Origin: Streptomyces sp. f51
Lineage (GTDB): Bacteria > Actinomycetota > Actinomycetes > Streptomycetales > Streptomycetaceae
Length of the DNA: 64,000 bases
Reading direction: 5' to 3'
NCBI RefSeq assembly: GCF_037940415.1
Contig: NZ_CP149798.1
Coordinates: 5,365,001 to 5,429,000, forward strand
In this document: piece by piece, positions 51,677 through 60,793 of the stretch
How positions within the stretch are numbered: position 1 is the stretch's first letter
How the letters are laid out: the number at the start of each line of letters is the position of its first letter
Translations under genes and position numbers: made by a program
The notes under the pieces: generated by a model
What the model was told of the DNA's origin: nothing
Seen by the model: only the letters and a program-made list of their open reading frames with translations
The model's database searches: none

Positions 51677-53890
51677 ATGGATCTCGTGCCCGTGCTCGAA
51701 GAACCACTGAAGAAGGCGCTCGGTCCCGCCACCGCGAAGGTGATGGCCGAGCATCTCGGCCTGCACACCGTCGGCGACCTGCTGCACCACTACCCCCGCA
51801 GATACGAGGAGCGCGGGCAGCTCACCCACCTCGCCGACCTGCCGATGGACGAGCACGTGACGGTGGTCGCCCAGGTCGCCGACGCCCGCCTGCACACCTT
51901 CGCCTCCGCCAAGGCGCCCCGCGGCAAGGGCCAGCGCCTCGAGGTCACCATCACGGACGGCAGCGGCCGTATCCAGCTCGTCTTCTTCGGAAACGGCGTG
52001 CACAAGCCCCACAAGGACCTGCTGCCCGGCACCCGCGCGATGTTCTCCGGCAAGGTCTCCGTCTTCAACCGCCGCCTCCAGCTGGCCCACCCGGCCTACG
52101 AACTGCTGCGCGGCGAGGACGACGAGGCCGCGGAGAGCGTCGGCAGCTGGGCGGGCGCCCTCATCCCGATCTACCCGGCCACCGCCAAGCTGGAGTCGTG
52201 GAAGATCGCCAAGTCCGTGCAGACGGTGCTGCCCAGCGCCCAGGAGGCGGTCGACCCCCTCCCCGACCCGCTGCGAAGCGGCCGCGGCCTGGTCACCCTC
52301 CCCGAGGCCCTCCTCAAGATCCACCGCCCGCACACCAAGGCGGACGTCCACGACGCCCGGGCCCGCCTCAAGTGGGACGAGGCCTTCGTCCTCCAGGTCG
52401 CCCTGGCCCGCCGCCGCCACGCCGACGCCCAGCTCCCGGCCGTCGCCCGCGTCCCCCTGCCGGACGGCCTGCTGACCGCCTTCGACGCCCGGCTGCCCTT
52501 CACCCTCACCGAGGGCCAGCAGAAGGTCTCCAAGGAGATCTTCGACGGCCTCGCCACCGAACACCCGATGCACCGCCTGCTCCAGGGGGAGGTCGGATCG
52601 GGCAAGACGATGGTGGCCCTGCGCGCCATGCTCGCCGTGGTCGACGCCGGCGGGCAGGCCGCGATGCTCGCGCCCACCGAGGTGCTCGCACAGCAGCACC
52701 ACCGGTCGATCACCGAGATGATGGGCGAGCTGGCCGAGGGCGGCATGCTCGGCGGGGCCGAGCACTCCACGAAGGTCGTGCTGCTCACCGGCTCCATGGG
52801 CGCGGCCGGGCGGCGCCAGGCGCTGCTCGACCTGGTCACCGGCGAGGCCGGCATCGTGATCGGCACCCACGCGCTGATCGAGGACAAGGTGCAGTTCCAC
52901 GATCTGGGCCTGGTCGTCGTCGACGAGCAGCACCGCTTCGGCGTCGAGCAGCGCGACGCCCTGCGCGGCAAGGGCAAGCAGCCCCCGCACCTCCTGGTCA
53001 TGACCGCCACCCCCATCCCGCGCACGGTCGCGATGACGGTCTTCGGCGACCTGGAGACCTCCGTGCTCGACCAGCTCCCCGCCGGACGCTCCCCGATCGC
53101 CAGCCATGTCGTCCCCGCCGCGGACAAGCCGCACTTCCTCGCGCGCGCGTGGGAGCGCGTGCGCGAGGAAGTGGAGAACGGCCATCAGGCGTACGTCGTC
53201 TGCCCCCGCATCGGCGACGAGGAGGACGACAAGAAAGGCGCCCGGAAGAAGTCCCCGGAGGACGAGGCGGAGAAGCGCCCGCCGATGGCCGTCCTCGACG
53301 TCGCCGACCAGCTCGCCAAGGGTCCCCTCCAGGGCCTGCGGGTCGAGGTCCTGCACGGCAGGATGCACCCGGACGACAAGGACGCCGTCATGCGCCGCTT
53401 CGCCGCGGGCGAGACGCACGTCCTGGTCGCCACCACCGTGATCGAGGTCGGGGTGAACGTACCGAACGCCACCGCCATGGTGATCATGGACGCCGACCGC
53501 TTCGGCGTCTCCCAGCTCCACCAGCTCCGCGGCCGCGTCGGCCGCGGCTCGGCGGCGGGACTGTGCCTGCTGGTCTCCGAGATGCCGGAGGCGAGCCCGG
53601 CCCGTCAGCGCCTGAACGCGGTGGCCTCGACCCTGGACGGCTTCGAGCTCTCCCGCATCGACCTCGAACAGCGCCGCGAGGGCGACGTCCTCGGCCAGGC
53701 CCAGTCCGGCGTCCGCTCCTCGCTGCGCATGCTCGCCGTCATCGAGGACGAGGAGATCATCGCCGAGGCCCGCGAGGAGGCCGCCTCGGTCGTCGCGGCG
53801 GACCCGGACCTCACCGGCCTGCCGGGCCTGCGCGTCGCCCTGGACGCCCTGCTCGACGAGGAACGGGAGCAGTACCTGGACAAGGGCTGA
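51677..53890 (+). CDS. recG: ATP-dependent DNA helicase RecG
   Basis: A 737-residue RecG, which remodels stalled forks and Holliday junctions. The N-terminal wedge/OB domain spans about 1-190; Walker A is GEVGSGKTM, Walker B/DExH VVVDEQHRFGVEQRD, then TATPIPRTVAMT and the C-terminal helicase motifs VATTVIEVGVNVPNAT and QLRGRVGRG. ATG 51677 is preferred over 51656 because of the promoter position and the usual N-terminus MDLVPVLEEPL. An acidic/basic loop (EEDDKKGARKKSPEDEAEK) is inserted in the second helicase domain. Confidence 0.96.
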   Translation: MDLVPVLEEPLKKALGPATAKVMAEHLGLHTVGDLLHHYPRRYEERGQLTHLADLPMDEHVTVVAQVADARLHTFASAKAPRGKGQRLEVTITDGSGRIQLVFFGNGVHKPHKDLLPGTRAMFSGKVSVFNRRLQLAHPAYELLRGEDDEAAESVGSWAGALIPIYPATAKLESWKIAKSVQTVLPSAQEAVDPLPDPLRSGRGLVTLPEALLKIHRPHTKADVHDARARLKWDEAFVLQVALARRRHADAQLPAVARVPLPDGLLTAFDARLPFTLTEGQQKVSKEIFDGLATEHPMHRLLQGEVGSGKTMVALRAMLAVVDAGGQAAMLAPTEVLAQQHHRSITEMMGELAEGGMLGGAEHSTKVVLLTGSMGAAGRRQALLDLVTGEAGIVIGTHALIEDKVQFHDLGLVVVDEQHRFGVEQRDALRGKGKQPPHLLVMTATPIPRTVAMTVFGDLETSVLDQLPAGRSPIASHVVPAADKPHFLARAWERVREEVENGHQAYVVCPRIGDEEDDKKGARKKSPEDEAEKRPPMAVLDVADQLAKGPLQGLRVEVLHGRMHPDDKDAVMRRFAAGETHVLVATTVIEVGVNVPNATAMVIMDADRFGVSQLHQLRGRVGRGSAAGLCLLVSEMPEASPARQRLNAVASTLDGFELSRIDLEQRREGDVLGQAQSGVRSSLRMLAVIEDEEIIAEAREEAASVVAADPDLTGLPGLRVALDALLDEEREQYLDKG

Positions 53891-53958
53891 GCGGCGGCGA
53901 CCGCCCCGCGGCTGAGAGACTGGGAGGGAATCGACCACCCCCAGCGCAAAGGACCCCC

Positions 53959-54546
53959 ATGACCCGCGTGATCGCCGGCCGGGCCGGCGGACGCCGTCTG
54001 GCCGTGCCGCCGGGCACCGGCACCCGCCCCACCTCCGACCGGGCACGCGAGGGCCTCTTCTCCACCTGGGAGTCCCTGCTCGGCGGCCCGCTGGAGGGCG
54101 AGCGCGTCCTCGACCTGTACGCCGGATCGGGCGCCGTCGGCCTGGAGGCGCTCAGCCGCGGTGCCGGGCACACCCTGCTCGTGGAGGCGGACGCCCGCGC
54201 GGCCAGGACCGTCCGCGACAACGTCAGGACGCTGGGCCTGCCCGGCGCCGAGGTCAGAGCGGGCAAAGCGGAGCAGATCGTACGGACGGCGGCGCCGTCG
54301 GAGCCTTACGACCTGGTCTTCCTCGACCCCCCGTACGTCGTCCCGGACGACGATCTTCGGGAGATTCTGCTCACACTCCGCACCGGGGGCTGGCTCGCGG
54401 AGGATGCGCTCGTCACCGTGGAGCGCAGCACCAGAGGCGGTGTGTTCGGCTGGCCCGAGGGTTTCGAGGCCCTGAGGGCCCGTCGTTACGGCGAGGGCAC
54501 GTTTTGGTACGGTCGCGCCGCCTCTACGTGCGAAGACGCACGATGA
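53959..54546 (+). CDS. rsmD: 16S rRNA (guanine(966)-N2)-methyltransferase RsmD
   Basis: A 195-residue methyltransferase. N-terminal RVIAGRAGGRRLAVPPG and PTSDRAREGLFSTW are characteristic; SAM binding at VLDLYAGSGAVGLEALSRGA; catalytic VFLDPPY. It starts 68 bases after recG and its end may overlap an alternative coaD start (ATGA at 54543). Confidence 0.94.
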   Translation: MTRVIAGRAGGRRLAVPPGTGTRPTSDRAREGLFSTWESLLGGPLEGERVLDLYAGSGAVGLEALSRGAGHTLLVEADARAARTVRDNVRTLGLPGAEVRAGKAEQIVRTAAPSEPYDLVFLDPPYVVPDDDLREILLTLRTGGWLAEDALVTVERSTRGGVFGWPEGFEALRARRYGEGTFWYGRAASTCEDAR

Positions 54547-54572
54547 CCGGACCGGAGAGCGAGGGACCACTG

Positions 54573-55052
54573 TTGCGCCGCGCCGTCTGTCCGGGGTCAT
54601 TCGACCCCATCACCAACGGACATCTCGACATCATCGCCCGCGCCTCCGCGCTGTACGACGTCGTGCACGTCGTCGTGATGATCAATCAGTCCAAGAAAGG
54701 CCTGTTCACGGTCGACGAGCGGATCGAGCTGATCCGCGAGGTCACGGCCGAGTTCGGCAACGTCCAGGTCGAGGCCTATCACGGCCTCCTGGTCGACTAC
54801 TGCAAGCAGCGGGACATCCCGGCCATCGTCAAGGGCCTGCGCGCGGTCAGCGACTTCGACTACGAACTCCAGATGGCCCAGATGAACAACGGCCTCTCGG
54901 GCGTCGAGACCCTGTTCATCCCGACCAGCCCCACCTACAGCTTCCTCTCCTCCTCCCTGGTGAAGGAAGTCGCGAACTGGGGCGGCGACATCTCGCACCT
55001 GGTGCCGCCGGTGGTCCTGGAGGCGCTCACGGAGCGTCTGGGCGAGAACTGA
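54573..55052 (+). CDS. coaD: Phosphopantetheine adenylyltransferase
   Basis: A 159-residue CoaD, fourth step of coenzyme A synthesis. Motifs: RRAVCPGSFDPITNGHLDII (T/HxGH nucleotidyltransferase signature), IVKGLRAVSDFDYE, PTYSFLSSSLVKEVA. TTG 54573 gives the usual length and has GAGGG upstream; ATG 54543, overlapping the rsmD stop, would add ten residues. Confidence 0.93.
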   Translation: MRRAVCPGSFDPITNGHLDIIARASALYDVVHVVVMINQSKKGLFTVDERIELIREVTAEFGNVQVEAYHGLLVDYCKQRDIPAIVKGLRAVSDFDYELQMAQMNNGLSGVETLFIPTSPTYSFLSSSLVKEVANWGGDISHLVPPVVLEALTERLGEN

Positions 55053-55151
55053 GCGACTGACTGTCCGTCACCCGGTGTCGGGCGGCGCGGGAGTGGTCGT
55101 ACAGTCGTCCCGTCCGTCTCCATCACAGCTGTAGAGAGTGGCGAGCACACG

Positions 55152-56225
55152 GTGGACGTACAGAAGAAGCTCGATGAGATCGTCTCGGCGGTCGGCAGCG
55201 CCCGTTCCATGCCGATGTCGGCGTCGTGCGTGGTCAACCGCGCCGACCTGCTCTCGATGCTGGAGGAGGTGCGCCAGGCGCTGCCCGGCTCCCTCGCCCA
55301 GGCCCAGGAGCTGATCGGCGGCCGCGAGGAGATGGTCGAACGGGCCCGTCAGGAGGCCGAGCGGATCATCGAGACCGCGCACGCCGAGCGCGGTTCGCTG
55401 ATCTCCGACACCGAGGTCGCCCGCCGCTCGCAGAACGAGGCGGACCGCATTCTCAACGAGTCCCGCAGGGAGGCCGAGGAGATCCGCGCGGAGGCCGACG
55501 ACTACGTCGACTCCCAGCTCGCCAACTTCGAGGTCGTCCTCACCAAGACCCTCGGCTCCGTCGGCCGCGGCCGCGAGAAGCTCCTCGGCACCGGCCCCGG
55601 CCTCGACGAGCAGGGGTACGAGGACGAGGACGCCCCCGAGCGCAGCTACGACCCGGAGACCCTGCGCCGCAACGCCGACGACTACGTCGACGCCAAGCTC
55701 GGCGCCTTCGAGGCCGTCCTGGCCAAGACCCTGGAGGCCGTCGGCCGCGGCCGGGAGAAGCTCCAGGGCCGGATCGCCTCGGACGACCTCGGCACGCTCG
55801 GCACCTTCGGGGAGGACGGGACGCCCGGGGCGCACACCAGCGACGCCGACTACCTGGCCGGCCTCGCGGAGCTCGCCGAGGAGCCCGAGCAGAGCGCCCG
55901 GGCCCCGGAACCGGCCGCCCAGCCCTCCTACGGCCAGCAGGAGGCGTACGCCTACCAGCAGCAGGCCGACCCGTACAGCTACCAGCAGCAGTACGCCCAG
56001 CAGCAGGACGCCTACGGCTACCAGCAGGCCGACCCGTACGCCGCGTACCAGCAGCAGGGCTACGACCAGCAGGGGTACGACCAGAGCCAGCAGGCGTACG
56101 CCCAGCAGCAGGCCCATGCCATGGACCAGCAGAACCACGCCCTCGACGAGGCCAGCCTCTTCGACACCAGCATGATCAGCGCCGACCAGCTGAGGGCGTA
56201 CGAGCAGGGGCGCGGGGGCCACTGA
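55152..56225 (+). CDS. DivIVA-like coiled-coil protein with Gln/Tyr-rich tail
   Basis: A 357-residue cytoplasmic protein, the actinobacterial DivIVA-like / cell-division-initiation type found next to coaD. Residues about 1-115 are a charged coiled coil (ARQEAERIIETAHAERGSLI, RREAEEIRAEADDYVD). A ~32-residue block is duplicated: ADDYVDSQLANFEVVL...GRGREKLLG and ADDYVDAKLGAFEAVL...GRGREKLQG. Residues about 260-330 are Gln/Tyr/Ala-rich (YQQQADPYSYQQQYAQQQ), a prion-like tract that could drive clustering. GTG 55152. Precise role unknown. Confidence 0.82.
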   Translation: MDVQKKLDEIVSAVGSARSMPMSASCVVNRADLLSMLEEVRQALPGSLAQAQELIGGREEMVERARQEAERIIETAHAERGSLISDTEVARRSQNEADRILNESRREAEEIRAEADDYVDSQLANFEVVLTKTLGSVGRGREKLLGTGPGLDEQGYEDEDAPERSYDPETLRRNADDYVDAKLGAFEAVLAKTLEAVGRGREKLQGRIASDDLGTLGTFGEDGTPGAHTSDADYLAGLAELAEEPEQSARAPEPAAQPSYGQQEAYAYQQQADPYSYQQQYAQQQDAYGYQQADPYAAYQQQGYDQQGYDQSQQAYAQQQAHAMDQQNHALDEASLFDTSMISADQLRAYEQGRGGH

Positions 56226-56279
56226 TCCCGCGGCCGGGAAGGGTGCGCGCCGCCGGCCGGGGTGGGCGCGCGCACCGGA

Positions 56280-56309
56280 TTGGGCCGTGAGCGAAAGGTC
56301 CAGTATCCT
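56280..56309 (+). promoter_or_regulatory. Candidate promoter of yceD-rpmF-rnc
   Basis: TTGGGC (56280-56285), an 18-base spacer and TATCCT (56304-56309), about 90 bases before the first gene of the operon. Confidence 0.4.
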
Positions 56310-56399
56310 GGCTCTTCGGTCGCGTGTACGTCCGCGATCAGCGCTGCCCGAGGGAGACCTGGGGCGGCGTTCACCCCAGTTCGAAGATCGAAAGCAGGA

Positions 56400-57044
56400 A
56401 TGGCTCTGAACGCCCGCCTCGACCACCGCAATCCTCTCGTGTTCGACACACACGAGCTGGGGCGGCGTCCTGGCGCGCTACAGCGCCTGACCCGCACGAT
56501 CGACGCTCCCGCGGATCTCGGGATCCAGGGAGTCATCGGAGTGCCGGAAGGCGCCCCGGTGGAGCTCGAACTCCGTCTGGAGTCGGTCATGGAAGGGGTG
56601 CTTGTCACAGGCACCGCCCGTGGCTCGGTGAAGGGGGAGTGCGTAAGGTGTCTGGAGCCGCTTGAGCAGGTGCTCGAAGCGGACTTCCAGGAGATGTTCT
56701 CGTACCCTGACGCCGATGACCGGGGCCGCCCCAAGGCGGAGCCGGTCGACGACGCCGAGGACGACGAGGACACGCTCTTCCTCGAGGACGGCTTGTTCGA
56801 CCTCGAACCCGTGCTGCGGGATGCGGTGGTGCTCGCACTGCCGATGCAGCCGGTGTGCCAGGACGACTGCCCGGGTCTGTGCTCCGAATGCGGAGCCAGG
56901 CTCGCGGACGACCCGGACCACCGTCACGACGCCGTCGACATCCGTTGGGCGGCACTGCAAGGACTCGCCGGTTCACTCGAAGATGGCGAGAAGGACGAGT
57001 TGAGCGGCGCCGAGCCTGGCGTCGACGAGAAGCAGGAGAAGTAG
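56400..57044 (+). CDS. yceD: DUF177 / YceD-family protein
   Basis: A 214-residue DUF177 protein, widely found just upstream of rpmF and linked to 23S rRNA or 50S assembly. Cysteines in GECVRCLEPLEQ and in CQDDCPGLCSECGARLADDP form a probable zinc site; the middle is very acidic (VDDAEDDEDTLFLEDG). ATG 56400 with AGGA directly before it. rpmF starts three bases after its stop. Confidence 0.9.
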   Translation: MALNARLDHRNPLVFDTHELGRRPGALQRLTRTIDAPADLGIQGVIGVPEGAPVELELRLESVMEGVLVTGTARGSVKGECVRCLEPLEQVLEADFQEMFSYPDADDRGRPKAEPVDDAEDDEDTLFLEDGLFDLEPVLRDAVVLALPMQPVCQDDCPGLCSECGARLADDPDHRHDAVDIRWAALQGLAGSLEDGEKDELSGAEPGVDEKQEK

Positions 57045-57046
57045 CC

Positions 57047-57220
57047 GTGGCTGTTCCGAAGCGGAAGATGTCGCGCAGCAACACGCGCCACCGCCGGTCG
57101 CAGTGGAAGGCTGCGGTCCCCACCCTGGTTGCGTGCGAGCGCTGCCACGAGCCCAAGCTGCAGCACATCGCGTGCCCGGCTTGTGGCACCTACAACAAGC
57201 GCCAGGTCCTCGAGGTCTGA
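57047..57220 (+). CDS. rpmF: Ribosomal protein L32 (zinc-binding form)
   Basis: A 57-residue L32: AVPKRKMSRSNTRHRRSQW at the N-terminus and zinc ligands CERCHEPK and CPACGTYNKRQVL. Like L28 in this window it is the C+ form. GTG 57047. Second gene of the yceD-rpmF-rnc operon. Confidence 0.97.
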   Translation: MAVPKRKMSRSNTRHRRSQWKAAVPTLVACERCHEPKLQHIACPACGTYNKRQVLEV

Positions 57221-57239
57221 GCGGCCGGTGAGAGGTCTG

Positions 57240-58097
57240 ATGTCTGACGCCAAGGCGGATTCAACCGCCAAGAAAAAGGCGGACAACACAGCCTCGTCCC
57301 ACACGCTTCTGGAAGGGCGGCTCGGCTACAAGCTCGAGTCCGCCCTTCTGGTGCGTGCGCTGACCCACCGTTCCTACGCGTACGAGAACGGCGGTCTGCC
57401 GACCAACGAGCGTCTGGAGTTCCTCGGGGACTCCGTACTGGGCCTCGTGGTCACGGACACGCTGTACCGCACCCACCCCGACCTGCCCGAGGGCCAGCTG
57501 GCCAAACTGCGGGCCGCGGTGGTCAATTCTCGTGCGCTGGCGGAGGTGGGCCGCGGCCTCGAACTCGGCTCCTTCATCCGGCTCGGCCGGGGCGAGGAAG
57601 GCACGGGAGGCCGGGACAAGGCGTCCATCCTCGCCGACACCCTCGAAGCGGTGATCGGCGCTGTCTATCTCGACCAGGGTCTCGAAGCGGCGGGCGAACT
57701 CGTCCACCGTCTTTTCGACCCGCTGATCGAGAAGTCCTCGAATCTCGGTGCCGGCCTGGACTGGAAGACCAGTCTCCAGGAGCTCACCGCGACCGAGGGG
57801 CTCGGGGTTCCCGAGTACCTGGTCACGGAGACCGGCCCGGACCACGAGAAGGTCTTCACTGCTGCCGCCCGCGTCGGAGGCGTCTCGTACGGCACCGGCA
57901 CCGGCCGCAGCAAGAAGGAGGCGGAGCAGCAGGCCGCGGAGTCCGCGTGGCGTGCCATCCACTCCGCCGCGGACGAGCGGGCGAAGTCTGCCCAGGCCGC
58001 GGAGCAGGCGGCACACACCGCCCAGCAGGCGGCCCGGGACGAGGAGGAGAGCGCCGACGTCTCCTCGGCGCCCACCACCGACTCGGCCACGGCCTGA
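57240..58097 (+). CDS. rnc: Ribonuclease III
   Basis: A 285-residue RNase III (AbsB of S. coelicolor, needed for antibiotic production). The catalytic signature NERLEFLGDSVLGLVVTD is at about 55-72; the second acidic site is DTLEAVIGAVYLD. A dsRNA-binding domain (DWKTSLQELTATEGLG, GRSKKEAEQQAAESAW) follows, then a low-complexity Ala/Gln/Glu tail of about 45 residues. ATG 57240 with GAGAGG; an upstream in-frame GTG (57228) is possible. Confidence 0.95.
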   Translation: MSDAKADSTAKKKADNTASSHTLLEGRLGYKLESALLVRALTHRSYAYENGGLPTNERLEFLGDSVLGLVVTDTLYRTHPDLPEGQLAKLRAAVVNSRALAEVGRGLELGSFIRLGRGEEGTGGRDKASILADTLEAVIGAVYLDQGLEAAGELVHRLFDPLIEKSSNLGAGLDWKTSLQELTATEGLGVPEYLVTETGPDHEKVFTAAARVGGVSYGTGTGRSKKEAEQQAAESAWRAIHSAADERAKSAQAAEQAAHTAQQAARDEEESADVSSAPTTDSATA

Positions 58098-58156
58098 CTC
58101 CTTCGACCCGCTGACGTACCGCGGTACGCGCAGCACCCGCAACAAACGCACCACAG

Positions 58157-58192
58157 GACCCCGCCACGGCGCACGCGCCGCGGCGGGGTCCG
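58157..58192 (+). terminator. rnc operon terminator
   Basis: GGACCCCGCC (58157-58166) pairs with GGCGGGGTCC (58183-58192), with an inner CGGCG/CGCCG stem. Confidence 0.8.
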
Positions 58193-58284
58193 TGCGTTGC
58201 GCCGGACCGTTCCCCGTCGGCCGTCGCCGGGCTCGTTGTACCCTTCCGGCATCGCCCCCCAGCCCGTCCCCCAGGAGGAGTCCC

Positions 58285-59145
58285 GTGCCCGAGCTGCCCG
58301 AAGTCGAGGTCGTGCGGCGGGGGTTGGAGCGCTGGGTCACCGGGCGGGTGGTCGGATCGGTGGAGGTCCGCCATCCGCGGGCCGTACGGCGGCACCTGGC
58401 GGGGCCCGACGCGTTCGCGAAGGCGCTCTCCGGGCACCGGGTGGGCCGGGCGATGCGCCGCGGCAAGTACCTGTGGCTGCCGCTCGACGACTCGCCCTTC
58501 TCCGTGCTCGCGCACCTCGGCATGAGCGGTCAGCTTCTGGTGCAGCCCGAGGGCGCCGCGGAGGAGAAGCATCTGCGCATCCGCGTCCGCTTCGAGGACG
58601 ATCAGGGCACCGAGCTGCGGTTCGTCGACCAGCGCACCTTCGGCGGGCTGTCGCTGCACGAGAACACCGCGGACGGCCTGCCCGACGTCATCGCGCACAT
58701 CGCCCGCGACCCGCTCGACCCGCTCTTCGACGACGCCGCGTTCCACACCGCGCTGCGGGCCCGCCGTACGACGCTCAAGCGCGCCCTGCTCGACCAGTCA
58801 CTGATCAGCGGCGTCGGGAACATCTACGCGGACGAGGCCCTGTGGCGGTCCAAGCTGCACTACGAACGTCCCGCGGGGACCATGACCCGGCCGCGCACCG
58901 CCGAACTCCTCGGCCACGTCCGCGAGGTCATGAACGACGCCCTCGCCGTCGGCGGCACCAGCTTCGACAGCCTGTACGTCAACGTCAACGGTGAGTCGGG
59001 CTACTTCGATCGCTCGCTCGACGCGTACGGGCGCGAGGGCGAGCCGTGTCACCGCTGCGGGACTCCGATCCGCCGGCGGCCCTGGATGAACCGCTCCAGC
59101 TACTTCTGCCCGCGCTGCCAGCGCGCTCCGCGCCCGGCGCTCTGA
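58285..59145 (+). CDS. mutM: Formamidopyrimidine-DNA glycosylase
   Basis: A 286-residue Fpg/MutM that removes 8-oxoguanine. N-terminal PELPEVEVVRRGL supplies the catalytic Pro2 and Glu3; LAHLGMSGQL, SLISGVGNIYADEALW (helix-two-turn-helix) and the C-terminal zinc finger CHRCGTPIRR ... YFCPRCQ are intact. GTG 58285 after AGGAGGAG. Sits directly after rnc, as in relatives. Confidence 0.96.
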   Translation: MPELPEVEVVRRGLERWVTGRVVGSVEVRHPRAVRRHLAGPDAFAKALSGHRVGRAMRRGKYLWLPLDDSPFSVLAHLGMSGQLLVQPEGAAEEKHLRIRVRFEDDQGTELRFVDQRTFGGLSLHENTADGLPDVIAHIARDPLDPLFDDAAFHTALRARRTTLKRALLDQSLISGVGNIYADEALWRSKLHYERPAGTMTRPRTAELLGHVREVMNDALAVGGTSFDSLYVNVNGESGYFDRSLDAYGREGEPCHRCGTPIRRRPWMNRSSYFCPRCQRAPRPAL

Positions 59146-59177
59146 CGCCCGGAGCGCGGCCCCGACGCCTTCACGCC

Positions 59178-59609
59178 CTACCGGGCCCCGCGGTTCTCGT
59201 CGTAGCGTCCGCGGGCCGCCAGGACGTCGTCCATGCGGCCCTCGACGAAACCGATGAGGGCCAGCAGACGCGCGGCGACCTCGCGGCCCAGCGGTGTGAG
59301 GGTGTAGTCGACGCGCGGCGGGTTCGTGGGCCGCGCGTCCCGGTTCACCAGACCGTCGCGCTCCAGCGCGTGCAGGGTCTGCGAGAGCATCTTCTCGCTG
59401 ACGCCGTCGACCCGGCGGCGCAGTTCGTTGAACCGGAACGTGCCGTCGTACAGCGCGCCCAGCGTGAGGGAGCCCCAGCGGCCGGTGACATGCTCCAGCG
59501 TGCCCCGGGACGGACAGCCACGGGCGAACACGTCGTACGCGAGACCCTTGCCGTCCTCGCACCCGGCGCCGCTTTCGTCGCGTTCGGTGATCCGCGGGGA
59601 CGTTTCCAT
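59178..59609 (-). CDS. HxlR-family regulator, probably leaderless
   Basis: A 143-residue HxlR-type winged-helix regulator: CPSRGTLEHVTGRWGSLTLG, FNELRRRVDGVSEKMLSQTL, VDYTLTPLGREVA. A cysteine precedes the HTH, typical of redox or aldehyde sensing in this family. ATG 59609 has no ribosome site, while TATGCT (minus strand, 59616-59621) ends six bases upstream, so the mRNA likely begins at the start codon. Targets are not visible. Confidence 0.87.
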   Translation of the reverse strand: METSPRITERDESGAGCEDGKGLAYDVFARGCPSRGTLEHVTGRWGSLTLGALYDGTFRFNELRRRVDGVSEKMLSQTLHALERDGLVNRDARPTNPPRVDYTLTPLGREVAARLLALIGFVEGRMDDVLAARGRYDENRGAR

Positions 59610-59696
59610 GCGGCCAGCATACTCAGCCACAGCGCCACCCGAGGGGTTGCGCTGACTCCTGGTTAGCCCGTCGTTCCGCCGTTCCGGCCCGGAAAC

Positions 59697-59735
59697 ACGA
59701 CATGACCGACCCCCCGAGCGGGCCGGTCATGTCGT
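59697..59735 (-). terminator. Terminator of the CAP-domain gene
   Basis: ACGACATGACC (59697-59707) pairs with GGTCATGTCGT (59725-59735), extended inward by further GC pairs. Confidence 0.75.
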
Positions 59736-59746
59736 CAGCGGTTGGC

Positions 59747-60751
59747 TCAGTAGCCGAAGTCCTGCGTCCACCAAGGGCCGCCCTCGCCGAAGTGGACTCC
59801 GACGCCGAGGGTCTTGAAGTCGCAGTTCAGGATGTTGGCCTTGTGGCCGGGGCTGTTCATCCAGGCGTCCATGACGGCCGCCGCGTCGGCCTGGCCGCGG
59901 GCTATGTTCTCGCCGCCGAGGCTGGCTATCCCGGCCTTCGCCGCGCGGTCCCAGGGGGTGAGACCGCTGGGGTCGGTGTGGTCGAAGAAGTCCCGTGCCG
60001 CCATGTCCTCGCTGAAGGCCTGGGCGAGATCCGTCAGGGCGCTGTTCGCGGCGACGGGGCTGCAACCGACCTTGGAGCGCTCGTCGTTGACGAGCTTGAG
60101 CACCTCGGCCTCGGCGGCCGCCTGCGCGGACACGTTCACCGGGGCCACGGCGACCGGCGCGCTGGTCTGGGTCTGCGAGGGCTTCGGAGCCTCGGGCGCG
60201 GTCGTCGTCTCCTTCTGCTTCGACGAGCCGGCTTCCTTGCCCGGGACCGCCTGCTTCTTCGGCGGGGCCGTGGTGGTCGGAGCGGCCGACGGCGAGGTGG
60301 AGGCCGAGGGTGCGGTGGTCGAGGGGGTGGTGGTCGCGCGCCCGGAGCCGCGGCTCGTCGAGGTGCCCCCGCGGGCGTCCGCGCTGCCGGACGTGCCGCC
60401 CTGCTGCCGGTCGATGCTGGAGGGCGAGCTCGCGGCCTGGATGTTGTCGGAGTTGTTGCTGCCACCACCGAGCGCGTAGTTGTCGCTGCCGGGCACGACA
60501 CCGGCCGCGACGGCCACGGTGCCGAGGGCCACGGCGGCCGAGACGCCGAGCAGACCCGTCTTGACGGGGCTCGGTCCCTTGCGCTTGCGGTGCGAGCGGG
60601 CGGAGGCGGCGGAGGGGAGATCGGCGACGGCCGCGTAGCCGTACAGGTTCTCCGGGCCGTAGCTTTCCGTGTGGGTCTCGCTCGTCTCTGTGACTCCGGT
60701 GGCGCGCCCTGTGGCGGCGCGGCCGGCGTCGGAGCGTCGGTGGCGTCCCAT
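59747..60751 (-). CDS. Membrane-anchored CAP (SCP/PR-1) domain protein
   Basis: A 334-residue protein. The start ATG 60751 (GRHRRSDAG) follows GAGGAAGG. A cytoplasmic N-terminus of about 65 residues leads to one membrane helix (TGLLGVSAAVALGTVAVAAG). A long Thr/Ser/Pro/Ala-rich linker is followed by the CAP domain of about 125 residues (AEVLKLVNDERSKVGC, FFDHTDPSGLTPWDRA, GENIARGQ, WMNSPGHKANIL, WWTQDFGY). CAP domains outside the cell bind lipids or act in wall interactions; the exact role is unknown. A perfect inverted repeat precedes the gene. Confidence 0.88.
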   Translation of the reverse strand: MGRHRRSDAGRAATGRATGVTETSETHTESYGPENLYGYAAVADLPSAASARSHRKRKGPSPVKTGLLGVSAAVALGTVAVAAGVVPGSDNYALGGGSNNSDNIQAASSPSSIDRQQGGTSGSADARGGTSTSRGSGRATTTPSTTAPSASTSPSAAPTTTAPPKKQAVPGKEAGSSKQKETTTAPEAPKPSQTQTSAPVAVAPVNVSAQAAAEAEVLKLVNDERSKVGCSPVAANSALTDLAQAFSEDMAARDFFDHTDPSGLTPWDRAAKAGIASLGGENIARGQADAAAVMDAWMNSPGHKANILNCDFKTLGVGVHFGEGGPWWTQDFGY

Positions 60752-60793
60752 CTCTTGGGCCTTCCTCGATCTTGAGTCAGCGATCCTCACTTC

